From NCBI GenBank assembly GCA_000149265.1, contig CH001039.1, forward strand, positions 966,920 through 1,030,919: a DNA stretch of 64,000 nucleotides, written 5' to 3'. Below, one piece after another: positions 34,701 through 46,311 of this stretch. The notes beneath the pieces were generated by a model. The model worked only from the letters and a program-made list of their open reading frames with translations, did not search any database and was not told where the DNA came from. How positions within the stretch are numbered: the first letter of the stretch is position 1; each line of letters starts with the position of its first letter. The stretch comes from Ciona savignyi. Taxonomy: Eukaryota > Chordata > Ascidiacea > Phlebobranchia > Cionidae. The position numbers and the translations under genes are program-made.

Positions 34701-37700
34701 TCCAAAAAAACAGGCAAGAAAATGGCTGGCGGTTTGCACCACAAACCCATTGCTGTATTTTATAAAAAGAAATGATGTCCCGGATTCTGTTAAACCCATT
34801 AATTCTGTTAACAACAAAATACATTAGTCTGTTATCCCATACGCGTTAGGTGTGACAGCAATGGCTCAGTACTTCAGCCTTCCCAACATGCACTTACTGA
34901 GTAGGATAAGTATGGCAGCGATTATAGCGATAAGCAGAGCGACTGGAAATCCTGCCCCAGCTATCGGCACCATGGTCTCACAGTTTAACTCTCCCTTGTC
35001 ATTACAGCTACAAAACACATCACACAGGTTAATCATGAAAGATTTGCGTGCAAATTGAAACTTGGAATGAAAATGGAATCTTATAATCTTTTTAAAATGC
35101 CATGATTACAGGCCTTTTTATACCTATTTTTTTACTTTTTTTATACCCCTCTAGTACTGAACATTATTAAAACTTATAGGTTATGTATAAAAATATAATA
35201 AATCATTCTTTAATATAAAATAACTTTGATAATTAAGTGTTTGTAAATACCAGGATGCCATTAAAACTACAGTGGAATTTCTATATGAAATAAAGTGTGT
35301 GGTCTAAACATCCCAGAAACTGTTATGTCTAAAAAAGTGGCAAGGTGTGACGAGAGGAAAGTTCAGCAAGCATAAGATCCACCACACGATGGAGCAAGAG
35401 AGACAGGTTAGTGCAGTATCTCCCAAGTGGTGGCGATATTAATCATGCTCGTCTGGGACAACTACTCACTGAGCAGCAGAATAATGGCAGCGATGACTGC
35501 AAGTATAATGGGCAAAGTCGCCACAACCACGGGTTTGGGCAACGCACAAGAATCCCGGATATTGTATTCTTCATCACAGCTGTGTGTGGAGGACGTTTAA
35601 TGTTTAAAATCGCACAAATTTTAAACAACTGCCTGCTTAAATATACTCTTAGCTGATTGTATACTAGTACCGCTTTTCCAGTTAAAAACAAAATAATTTA
35701 AAATAGACAATTTTAACAATTAAGAAATTTGTATCCTACCATAAGAGTTTTGTATATATTATAATAAATGTTACTTATTTTCGTAAAGCTTTTTAAAGTT
35801 TAATAAAAACTTGTTTTGTTGTAAATTGTTTGAGTATTGTATATATGGTTATTGAAGAGTTTACTAATCATGAGCTTACTGAAGCGAAGAAATACAGGAT
35901 TATGATGTCAATAAGCCTTAAAGCTCATTGCTTTGTACAAGTGGTTAGTTTATCGCAACGGTTAATCTTGGTATGACCATATGACAACGCCAGAATCGTA
36001 CTCGAGAAAATCTTTCTTCTGTTCAGTTATTATAATTTCTTGCCCTAAGCGATCACGCAGATAGAAATATGTTGAGGCATCGCAAAATGCCATTGATCTT
36101 GACAAATCCTTAAGCTTGTTATAACGTTTGCACCCAAAACACCATGTTTTATTCAAAAGCATAGCTACATCACCTCAAATCAGGTTAAAAACCACACAAA
36201 ACATGCAGACACCTAGCAAAACTCTCAATCCTCAAACAGTTAGTCCTCATTCTTGTGTCCTCAAACTTACTAAGCAACAGAATAAACGCAGCAATGATGG
36301 CAAGGATAAGGACAATATTAACTCCTCCTGGAGCCACGAATGCATCGAGACAAACAACGTTATCATCATCTCTCTTCTCGCATCTTAATCAGCGAAAAAT
36401 TATAAAAACCATTTTTTTATTTATTTAATTTTCTAATTAGCCGAAAATGGTAAAAATTATTTTTTTATTTACTCATTTTTCTAATCAGGCAAAATTGTCA
36501 AAAACATTTTTTTATTTATTCGTTATTCTAATCCTCATAAAACGGTCATTTTTTTTCTCACTGGCCGCAATAAATATTGTATACCATTTCACTTATATTT
36601 TAAGAATAAAAATTATTAGTTGTTATTGTTATCACAGCTCAAAATATGTTGTTTTTGAGTATAAAATTTTCAATTCTATTATTGCGTTTTGTAAACATCT
36701 GTATTACATTTTATTTCATAATAATCCTAAATTCTTAACTAAAACAAAGCACTGCTAGAATGTTCTAAATGGCCAGTATATAAAAGGGTAATTACCGACC
36801 AATTGCAAGTTAACTTTTATTTATAATCCTTTTTATCAGAATGTATTGATTCTTTCCAAATGTTAACCTAAAGGTCTGGTCTCTGGAGAATATATGAAGC
36901 TTTTGGAAGTTGGGCCAATGAAAGAAACTTAATGTTCAGAGAAAAATCAATACATTTTAATACATAGGGATTTGTACAATCCATTTATGTTTTAGACTTC
37001 AGAGTAAAGAATAGTTCTATTTTATCACTGTAATGAAAAAACACAGGTGGCATTATCATTCCGGAATTCATTATATTACCTTCAATACCTTGCACCCACT
37101 ATCTGTTACCATCACTATTACATTACATTGTTTTTAATTAAGACATTGATTCAGTTTTTTTTCAATCCACTGTGTTCAGGTGACATCAGCAAAATACCTA
37201 GTCAAAGGACATAAACGAAATTCGATAGGAGCTTCATACCAGAGCAACCAACTTTGCTTAGATGAGGAAAAAGCTCCACAACCGCTGGGTACTTACCGGC
37301 AAATATTGATGGTGAGAGTAGCAGTGCTGGTAAGCCGAGGTTCAGGTGGGGATGGTCCGTCCGACATTATGATTGGGAGTTCGTACTTCGATTGTTGGTT
37401 GACGTCGAAGCTTTTCGTCAACGTGGCCACCGAACGCGCCATAGGGTTTTCTGCCACTGTGCAAGTTTGAAATTAAGATCGTGACCGATTTATGTAAAGG
37501 ATTATATAAAAAAAACGGTTTTAGGGACACGCCCATCGAGGTCTTGAAACTTAGCTAACAAAAAAATGTTAAGATTGGGTGGTCATGTGGCCGAATGATT
37601 AAAGCCACCGATACATATAATGAAATATATAAAATGTAGGCTACTTGGTAACGAAACCCATCATGAAATCCAAACTAAGCTAGGTAAAAAATAAATAAAA

Positions 37701-40700
37701 ATTAAATTGTTAAGATGAGCTCTACCACGCTATATTTCATACTAATATGGAATATCATGTTGATATTGATAACAACTACACCACCAAGTTTAGGCAACTC
37801 TGTTAAGTGCTTTGCTCAAGAACAAAACAGGCTGAGGCAGGTGTTTCGATCCAACAACTTGTTCTTAATGACATGATGTGTTGTAAGTGAGATAATCAGC
37901 CTTATGAATTGGCATGTATGAGCTTAATGAGAAGAATGGAGAAACACTTACCATTTTCAAGCACCCAAAGTCCGGATGCATCATCGATGGTAACTGTGAA
38001 AGGTGGTCCATTCTTTGGTTCGTCCTTGTCTTTAATATTGATGGTGGTGACCCTGGGTTCAGGGGGCACTTCACATATTGTGACAGTCCACGGGCCATCA
38101 GGTTCAGGTGCGTTGTCATTTTTATCGTTAATCCGTATCGCAACATTTGCAGTAGATGTGGCTTTGACGCGGTCTGTTAACAAACAAATAAAAACAAAAT
38201 CATAATTTTGGGTGCGCTTGTGCGGGCTATGTTTGGCTTAGGGCCTTGATTCTCAGTATCAGCTCCAGTATGTGATTGCGTTATAAATATTGGTGGGTTA
38301 TTTCATCAAGAACATCAATTGTTGTGCTTAAATTAACAATCCGCACACTTTACAACAAATATTCACCATATTCTTCTAAAATATAAATTCAAAGTACTAA
38401 TGTTTGCAGTGAAACTAATCATACCAGTTACTGCGCCCCAGGCAATTCAAGTCATAATTAACCAAGTAGCAAAAGATGATTTTACCGCAAGTTCAAATTT
38501 TTTGACAATTGTACAATTTACATAAATGGAAAAAAGTATCACGTTGATCTAATAAAACCAGAAGTTTAACTGTTTTATTTTAATTATAAAATAAATCTTT
38601 TCAAATGAAATCCAAAAAAATGTATCAGGACACTTATCGAATTCTGTCCAATAAATCATTTTACAGCCTTATAAATTACACATATTATTACAACGATATT
38701 TAAATTAAAAGAAAATCCATTAAATACCAAGTTACAAGTTACTTCTTGGGATCATTGAAATGTTCAGATAGACCAACCACAACACTAACACACCAAAACA
38801 TAACAGTCCCATGCATTATTGCGCAAGGTCATACTCATAAGTAAGCAAATACTCACAGTTGTCGGTGGAGCTAACAACCAGTGTGTAGATGCTGCTGGTT
38901 TGATTGACAGCTGGATGCTCCCGGTCCACTGGAGCAATGGAGCTGATGCTTCCCTCTTCATTGATGGAGAACCATCCTTCAGTGCTGACTATCGCATATC
39001 TGGGGCAGATTGTTTGCAAAATTAAGATGACATTTAAATTATTTCTCTAACTGATGGCGTCTTGCTAATTATTTAATGCAGTTCTAATGAATTAAGACAT
39101 CATTTTCCAACCCTCCCAATACATGATGTCTAGATAAGGGGCCGGCAACCTGCGGATCCGTCGCGCTTGCGGCTCTTTTATCCTTCTATTGTGGCTCTTA
39201 ATAATTTTATTGCTACTGTAGCGACCACTTATTCAGTTTAATACCCATGCATAACTGAAACAAACAGAAGAATGCTGCTTTATCTCTCAGTGTTGTTTTC
39301 CTTTTTTAAGAAATATCATATTAGTTTTGCGGCTGCGATTTATTTTTATTTTTTGAAATATAGATAAAAATTGCACTTAAGTGCGAAAGGTTGCTGACCC
39401 TGGTCTAGATGGAGGAAAGTTATCAAAGAAACTTACGTTACTGTTTGGTTTCCACCAAAATCATAATCTTGAGCACGGACGCGAGCTATGTTGGGTTCAG
39501 GGCCCTGATTCTCAGTGACAGCTCCATTGTAGGGTTGGTTGATAAAAACTGGTGGTTCATTTTCATCAAGGACATCAATAATGACAGTTGTACTTGCCTG
39601 TGGGGATGGGGTTTAAGAATGGGCATATGTATAAACAAATTTGACGATTGGTTCAATATTGACACAGCTGTGCTAAGTTATGACACATCTTAATGTAAAA
39701 CAAAACTCTTCAGCCTAAAATAAACATTATAACCATACAAACATGATGATATCTTTGTGAGTCAAATAACCGACTCTGCAAAAATGATTGTAGGCATCAG
39801 GACAAAACTCAGTGTCATAGGCATAAGAATATAACCTTTTCTGTACACATAACTAGATTTCAATTTTTTTTTATTTTAGNNNNNNNNNNNNNNNNNNNNN
39901 NNNNNNNNNNNNNNNNNNNNNNNNNNNNNNNNNNNNNNNNNNNNNNNNNNNNNNNNNNNNNNNNNNNNNNNNNNNNNNNATTTGTTGCAAGTTCGTTCTT
40001 GGCGTTGACGGTAAGTATAAACTGTTTCGGTCCTTTCTCATAGTCCAGCGGCTTTTCTAACGTGATGTCCCCTTGAGTGACGCCACCTTGGAAGTTTGAA
40101 TGGATATCGAACACCCCTCCAGTGTCGCCAGCAGTGATGGTGAATGTAACCTAGTGTTTTTTGCAAATGCAAATTGCTATAATACTCATTCGACTATGGA
40201 TGCATGAAATATAGGATAATTATGTATTCTTTAAAATTCTAGACTAAGATGTTTCAAATCTAGTATTGTAAACCTGTTTCAAAAATGCTTTAATTTTTAT
40301 ATTGGTAAGCTATAATGTACAAATTGTGCATACAATTCTTCATTAAAAAAGTAATAACTACTTTTGACAATAAAGTCATAATTACTTTATAAAACTTACT
40401 GCTTTATTAGCTGGATCAATATCAGCATCTGAAGCGCTGATGCTATACACTGTTGATCGTAGTGGCAACAATTCCCCTTGCTTTGCGTTGTATGGCCGGC
40501 CTTCGAACACAGGAGCGCGATTGTTGGCGTCAGAGATTTGAATGGTGGCTGTAGCTGTTACCTGATTGCCAGGGCCTATAGAGAAACAGTCAGTTGGTAG
40601 TGGTGTTTGCTGCAATATTCCATTCAAACACTTTTTATGCTACAGAGAGTTAAGGTTATTTCTACTAAGTGCATAGTGTTTAACAAGAAACCTCTCTGCA

Positions 40701-43275
40701 TTAAGTATTACCCTCTATGCAATTATTTAAAAAAATGTTTTCTACCAATGATATCCACACATGACAACACAGAGATCTGAAACTTACTGTTAACCATTCC
40801 ATCCTTGGCTTGAATGACGACTTTGACGGACGGAGCCGTTTCCACATCCAAGTTCCCAACAACTGTGATCACGCCACTTTCAGATATGGCAAACCGACGT
40901 TGTCCTCCTGGTGCTGGTGGGTCCTCTGGACTTGTTGCGAGTTTGTACGACACAAAGCCGTATTGATCGAGTCCAGTTGGATCATCCCGGTCGGTGGCAA
41001 CCACTGTTGTCACAGGAGTTCCTGGCCAGTGGAAATACAATCATACTGTTAAATTCCTGACCAGTGGAAATACAATCATACTGTTAAATTTCTGACCAGT
41101 GAAAATACAATTATACTGTTAAATGGAGCACAGGTTATGATACAAGTCAAAACAAAAGTTTGTCGACTGAGTAATTTTTTTGTATCAAAGTGCAAACTGC
41201 AGGTGCAATGTACAAACACATCCGAAACTTGTTGTTTTACAAGAGGCAGGGTACAAACATTTATATAGTGGTAAAATATACCTGTAGTTAAACTTTATAC
41301 TTTAGTCATTAATTATGGGTGCTAGAGCTCAGAAGTGCAATTTACAAAATCTGGGGTTGCCAAAGGTTAATAGTACAGTTACCTCAACTGCAGAATAAAG
41401 ATAATAGTGCAAACCTGGTGAGGCGTCTTCTCGCACACTTCCTTGCAAAGTTGCAACATTGAAAATTGGTGAATTGTCATTTCTGTCTTCTACTATAACG
41501 TCCAACTTTACTCTGTCCAACTGGATGGATTTTGTGGTGGTTAAACATATACCACAAATTAGGAATAACCACAATACATACTATACAGGTACAGCTCAGA
41601 AAATACTCAGATTTAAACTGCATTTTAAACAAGTATGGTGGTAAAAAGTTTGATCTAGAAACCACACTGTTAAATATGCATGTTGTTACTTGGTTTAATC
41701 ATATATATAAATATGTATATATGAGTTTAATTGTGTTCTTTAAGTGCATTATCAACACCACATGACAATAGCAGTAAAATATGACATAAAATAAGACAAC
41801 ACCACCCTTACAAAGTCTGTTTGGTTAAACACTAGGAAAGAATACAAATTGAAGGAATTTGTTGAAATATGAACCTCATTGCCAGCTGCATCCCGCACCA
41901 CTGCGTAAAACAAGTAGGTGCTGAATTCTTCTCGGTCAAGGGCCACCAACTGCCAGATAAATGCAGGATCACTGGGAACGGCTGCGTTGAATTCAATGGA
42001 AAACTTATTGGGGTCCTGTCCTTCCAATTCATATGACATCACGTTTGCATTGTTGTTTGTGATCTGTGTGGAGGGAGTTTTACTTGATATGTGGCAACTT
42101 GGAAAGTACATATGTCATATTAGCACTAGCATATATACCAGTTAACCAGGATGGATTATTTATCGACACTGTTAATAAGGTATTTTATAAGTTTATTATA
42201 CACATTTATGCAACATAGAAAAATATTTTGAATAGAGCAAATACTTTTACTGGTTAAGGATTCACCACTTTTTTAAGTCCAAAAAAAGTACAGTAAGCTG
42301 TATCATGCATAAATAACTATTCACATTAGCTAAACTTGCAAAAACAAACGTACATCTAAAAGCTTTTTTGTTTGAAAAGGTGGATCTCCCTCAATGGTCT
42401 CACGTATCCGTATTGGCGGGTAAATCCATGATCTTTTCACTCTGTTTTCTTCAATGAGACATTTGTTTTAATTATACGATAATCAATAAAATAGTATTGA
42501 TACAAATGTTAAATTTTATAAAATAAGTAATTAATAACAGCTCATTTATATTAATTAATCCCAAACTTTAGGTAAATGGACTGTAACGGGTTAAAAGAAA
42601 CATATTTTTAAATGTGCATTTCTAATTTAATTTCGGTAATATGACCAAAGAGTGATTATGAAAATTTAGCCAAAAATGTTTGGTTTTAACAATTTTTTTG
42701 TTTTTTAGCACTACTTCTGGCTATCCAAATATAACACACAAAGGGGCTATGGCTATTACCATGTGGGATAATGGCAATATTATAAAAAGAACACTCGCTC
42801 TTTTCTTGCAACAAAATTATCAGTTGTAATATTGGAATAAGTGTGATATATATGAGTTTGAATTAGTTCTGCTTTAAAGGCAGCCATTTCCTGTGTTTTG
42901 TAGTTTCACCGAATCAGGAAGTAATTCGCCAGTGATATTTCCTGTATTTCGATTATAAAACATCCCAATGCATTTAATATCCTATTTCCCACCATTGATT
43001 AAAATAAATCTTCTTTTTGTCAAGAAAAAGTATGCGACGTGTAAAATAGTGGAAATGATTGTAACATTTACAATATCATTAATAATTGTAACATTAACAA
43101 CTGTATCTGGAAACTTATGGCCTTACATGTAGAAAAATTTTATTTGTAAAGCAGGACAAAATTGTAGTAACCAATTTGATTAAATTATAAGCAAGCACAA
43201 ATAAAAAAATATTGACTTACTTCTCACAGCATTCAAAAGTCGAGTTTCGAAAGTTCCCTCACTTGAAATTATGAT
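31758..43275 (-). CDS. Classical (type I-like) cadherin with three alternative transmembrane exons
   Basis: Exons on the minus strand, 5' to 3': 43221-43275, 42354-42448, 41875-42063, 41415-41520, 40788-41021, 40400-40575, 40150 into the gap, 39437-39597, 38857-38999, 37952-38173, 37297-37456, one of 36271-36383 / 35470-35579 / 34898-35007, then 33950-34083, 33452-33598 and 31758-31967 (stop). All phases close except across the gap. Exon 42354-42448 holds a prodomain furin site RVKR followed by [11 protein letters not shown]: Trp2, as in strand-swapping classical cadherins. Five EC repeats follow with [33 protein letters not shown] and NDKNDNAP calcium motifs, then Cys pairs, one TM, the juxtamembrane p120 site ([20 protein letters not shown]) and the beta-catenin site ([18 protein letters not shown] ... 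[20 protein letters not shown]). Role: calcium-dependent homophilic cell adhesion at adherens junctions. The signal peptide and first prodomain exons were not found. Confidence 0.93.
31985..32190. repeat. intronic minisatellite, 27/30-bp unit, 7 copies
   Basis: Unit ATTTTCAATAGTTTATCAAC plus AACAA/ACCAAGAACT variants, in units of 27 or 30 bases. It lies in the last cadherin intron, about 20 bases upstream of the final exon. On the minus strand it reads as repeated DKLLKI, stays open and runs in frame into the last exon. Confidence 0.85.
34898..35007 (-). CDS. Cadherin alternative transmembrane exon TM-a
   Basis: 110 bp, entry phase 2, exit phase 1, acceptor TTTTGTAG, donor GTAAGTG. It encodes CNDKGELNC (end of EC5, paired Cys), then [19 protein letters not shown] and IAAILILL, which enters the membrane and is completed by [12 protein letters not shown] from the next exon. 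It is interchangeable with TM-b and TM-c. Confidence 0.88.
35470..35579 (-). CDS. Cadherin alternative transmembrane exon TM-b
   Basis: 110 bp with the same phases as TM-a, acceptor CACACAG, donor GTGAGT. It encodes [11 protein letters not shown], then [19 protein letters not shown] and AIILLL. It differs from TM-a in almost every extracellular residue but keeps two Cys and the hydrophobic span. Confidence 0.88.
35962..36162 (-). other. unexplained open frame in a cadherin intron
   Basis: A 66-codon minus frame between TM-b and TM-c ends SYQD-stop. Its composition is protein-like ([39 protein letters not shown]). Its upstream side has no acceptor in a phase compatible with the EC5 exon. It could be a remnant of a processed gene or chance. 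I do not recognise it. Confidence 0.25.
36271..36383 (-). CDS. Cadherin alternative transmembrane exon TM-c
   Basis: 113 bp, one codon longer than TM-a and TM-b but with the same entry and exit phases. Acceptor CTGATTAAG (weak), donor GTAAGT. It encodes [11 protein letters not shown], then [19 protein letters not shown] and AAFILLL. It is the copy nearest the EC5 exon. Confidence 0.85.
37585..37680 (+). repeat. SINE family B, head fragment in a cadherin intron
   Basis: GGTCATGTGGCCGAATGATT (A-box-like) and TAACGAAACCCATCATG (B-box-like) match the family B element at 46780-46985. Confidence 0.45.
39136..39402. mobile_element. hAT-type MITE with perfect 8-bp target duplication
   Basis: 267 bp in a cadherin intron, flanked by GTCTAGAT at 39128-39135 and 39403-39410. 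The ends read CCGGCAACCTGCGG and, in reverse complement, CAGGGTCAGCAACCTTTCGC. The 8-bp duplication and the CAGNGNNNGCAACCT-type end are hAT hallmarks. No transposase is present. Confidence 0.8.
39880..39979. other. assembly gap (100 N) cutting a cadherin EC3 exon
   Basis: The exon starting at 40150 runs into this gap in an open frame. Its donor and a few codons are hidden. Confidence 0.99.
41022..41130. repeat. 36-bp tandem triplication containing a splice acceptor
   Basis: Three units of CCAGTGGAAATACAATCATA ... CTGTTAAATT directly upstream (minus strand) of exon 40788-41021. Each unit carries the TGGCCAG/TGGTCAG acceptor. Use of the outer acceptors would read into TAA, so only the innermost is productive. 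Confidence 0.7.
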
Positions 43276-44044
43276 CTAAACATAACATAGGTAATTAATA
43301 CAACAATTTAACCAAATCAATCATAAAAGACAAGAGTCTTGTATTGTAAGGACAGTTTTATCACCTGAAGGCAAATTATTTTACGGTTTTACAGCCCAGT
43401 AATAAAATGTGCTTTACTAATTGAAGTGATAATAACATTATGTATAATTGATGATATTGTGAGAGTAAAATAACAACATTGTTTGGATTATTTGCCTAAA
43501 GACATAAATGATTTAAAAAAAGGCTTATCGAGGTACTAATAATGAAAATTTCCAAATGGACATTTGATGTGGGAATTGATGAAAATTCGACCAAGGAGAG
43601 CAATCGTTTAGTTTCTTTAATACTTTTTTGGGTGATTCATTATCTTACATTATACCGTATGGTACAATTAAAACTTTTATCGTAACATCAAAATGACTAT
43701 ATATGGCCCACCAAAAATAATAAATATGCTGCCGAAAAAAAAACGATTAGGCCTAATGCCTTACCACCAATTAATAACCTAATCAATCAATCAAACATAT
43801 TTATTTGTTAAACGCACAGAAACAAAATAAGAAAAAATATACGAAAAATAAATTATTAAACTTTAACAAGGAGATACCGAGAAAACATGCGGTTATCGAT
43901 CTTAATCATTTTTTTCATTAAGTTGTTGGTAACTGTACCCCAAACAGAAGCTACAAAACATAAAGAGGTTTATTACACAAAAAGTAATTAACATTGACTT
44001 TAATCTGAATAAAAAATTTAAATCAGCAATATACACGTTTTTAC

Positions 44045-44202
44045 CTGCATTAAGATCAGAAAGATCAGTAAAATCCCATAACCATCTCCCCTCATCATAA
44101 CGAACCACTATTGTTATGTCTTTTCTGGTTCTTGGTATCCAAACTTCAGTAAAATAACACAAAAAACTTCTCTTGCACTTATTTTTCTGTGGCTTTTTAA
44201 AA
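44045..44202 (-). CDS. Candidate exon upstream of the cadherin (prodomain?)
   Basis: A minus frame between acceptor TATTCTCAG and donor GTAAAAAC encodes SFLCYFTEVWIPRTRKDITI, then VVRYDEGRWLWDFTDLSDLN. The strand-like ITIVVRYDEGRW is loosely like a cadherin prodomain strand. The exit phase (1) does not fit the next known cadherin exon (entry phase 0), so an exon would be missing in between. It may instead belong to a small separate gene. Confidence 0.35.
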
Positions 44203-45279
44203 CTGAGAATAAAAAGGAAAATTAGATAGAGTTTACATTTGGGCTACAAATGCAGGGTTATTGGAACTTCGACAAAATAGTTTTTGTAAATGTTTCAAAA
44301 AAAACAAGAAATTCTAAATACCGCTACGTTTACAATTTGGTGCTAGCCTACCGGGTTTGAAAAATTGCCCAATTTTTATTTGATATTAACGGAGTTAAGA
44401 CTTTTAACTTTTAAATTTGAAACTGTCTGCCAATCAAAATCCGCCATTTTGAAAGTTTAACTATTTAACACTTCTGGTTAATCCTGTACACCGTTTGACA
44501 ATCATGATCAAAGGAATAGACCCTTGATATAGCTTAAATCTAAGCCTCCTTGTCAATACAAACGCCATTGGTCATCGAAAAATAGACAGGAAACTAACTA
44601 GACGACTTGAAAGAAAAGAACAACGCCTAAAAGATGATGTCATAATACTTTTCTCATCGTCATAAAGAAGAAACCGCTTTTCCTTATTTGGATTCGGCTT
44701 TCAAACGACGCAATTGTAGTTAAAACAGATAAGCGCGGGGTTCAAGTATTAATACCATAGGTAGTAAAAAACTATTTTACATATTAATCGAAATTTTAAT
44801 ATTTATGGTATAATAAAATATACCATTTAGCAGAAATAATTAAACCAAAAAACATTCTTTCAATATTCTTTTATTGTTTGGCATTATAAATTAATATATT
44901 ACTGCATCGCTATCACAGTATTTTTACCATTTAAATTTAATGACATTTTTGAAAAACAAACTTACGATAACAGTTCATGATTAAAAAAAAATAATACCAA
45001 GATATGTTTTAAACCAGCGACGAGACAGTCATTGTGTCTCTAATTTTTTTAGTATAGAGTAATTTATTTTTTACTCGTTTGTCACATTAAAGAAAATAAG
45101 CACGTCTATGTAAAATAAGAAAAAACAATCAAACTACAGCAGTTAAAACACGCCATAATACACACAGTATAACTATAATAAATAGACTAGGCTTAATTTT
45201 GTATATAAAGTTCTGTATATGGATTGGTTGTGTTTACCTTATAGTCAAACCATAGTTTTATGATATTTATGTGTTGTTA

Positions 45280-46015
45280 CCATTAGCCTAATGGGAAAAC
45301 GCAAGAAGTGTTGTTCTCACACAAGCTATCGCCAGATTATAACCTCAAGGCCACCGTCGGGTTATCGGAGCTTTGGTACCGTTTTTTTTAACCTAGAAAA
45401 GTTTTGAACCCATGATGGCCTCGTCACTCGGACCGTTTTTGTATAGGTCGGTATATGGATCGGTCGCGCTAATCATTGTCGATTTACTCCACTATTCCAC
45501 TGGATGTACAGAGCCCACTAAGCGCCTTGTTGAAGGACGAAAATGATTACATAAATGATGATTTTGTTCCACAATTATACCTAGTCATTTGTAAAAGACC
45601 ACTATATTATTTTTTCAAAAGAACCTCAATGGCCACCTATGACTAACCCACCCCCATTACAAACATCTGAGTGATAAATATTCTTGGTATAGCGCGTCGG
45701 ACAGTCAGCTTAACGGTGGGTAGATGGAAGAAAGCTCGTACGCTATAAAAGCTAAAGAAACGTATTTCTATCGTACTTAACACACTACAATAATTTATTA
45801 GTACAAATAGCTGACTGTGCACAAAGAAAACTAACACTCGTTTCGTATACCAATATAACCCAGCCGCACAACCGTTCTGAAATCTTATTTTTGTTTTGTT
45901 TTTAACCGAGTCCAGTTTTGAATCCATGATTGGTTCGTCACTAGGACCGTTTTTGTTTAGGATTAGTTATATGTATTGGTCCCGTTAACCATTTCGCCAC
46001 ACGACCGTGCTCCGT
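45280..46015 (-). repeat. SINE fragments (families A and B)
   Basis: 45405-45500 and 45905-46012 are two minus-strand family B pieces (TTTTGAACCCATGATGG, GGACCGTTTTTGTATAGGTC, CACACGACCGTGC). About 45290-45380 is a family A 3'-half scrap. No gene is supported in 44203-46311. Confidence 0.5.
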
Positions 46016-46311
46016 TTTCTTGGTCTATAACTCTTACACGTCGCTTGTGCACTCACTACGCCATATAGCGGTTTCAACTTTGACGAATATTGCGGTTGTT
46101 TTAATGGACATGATTATTTATTGCGAAAAAATATTTAAAGAATAAATTGAAGAAAATTTGACATTTGTATATAAAATACACTTATACCCAGACTATAATT
46201 TGGCAAAACTTACAATTTTATTTAATTCCTGTCATCATTTAACAATGTAATTTCGTTTAAAATTATTTCTATAAATCTACAGTCTGTGCCAACATTCTCG
46301 GCTTTCAATAT

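Noticed and set aside
37902-38205. Plus-strand frames of about 90 codons over 37.9-38.2 kb
   Set aside because: Antisense shadow of the cadherin EC4/EC5 exon, which has the NDKNDNAP calcium motif on the minus strand.
41022-41130. In-frame 12-codon extension of the cadherin through outer repeated acceptors
   Set aside because: The added sequence contains TAA directly after the splice in the required phase.
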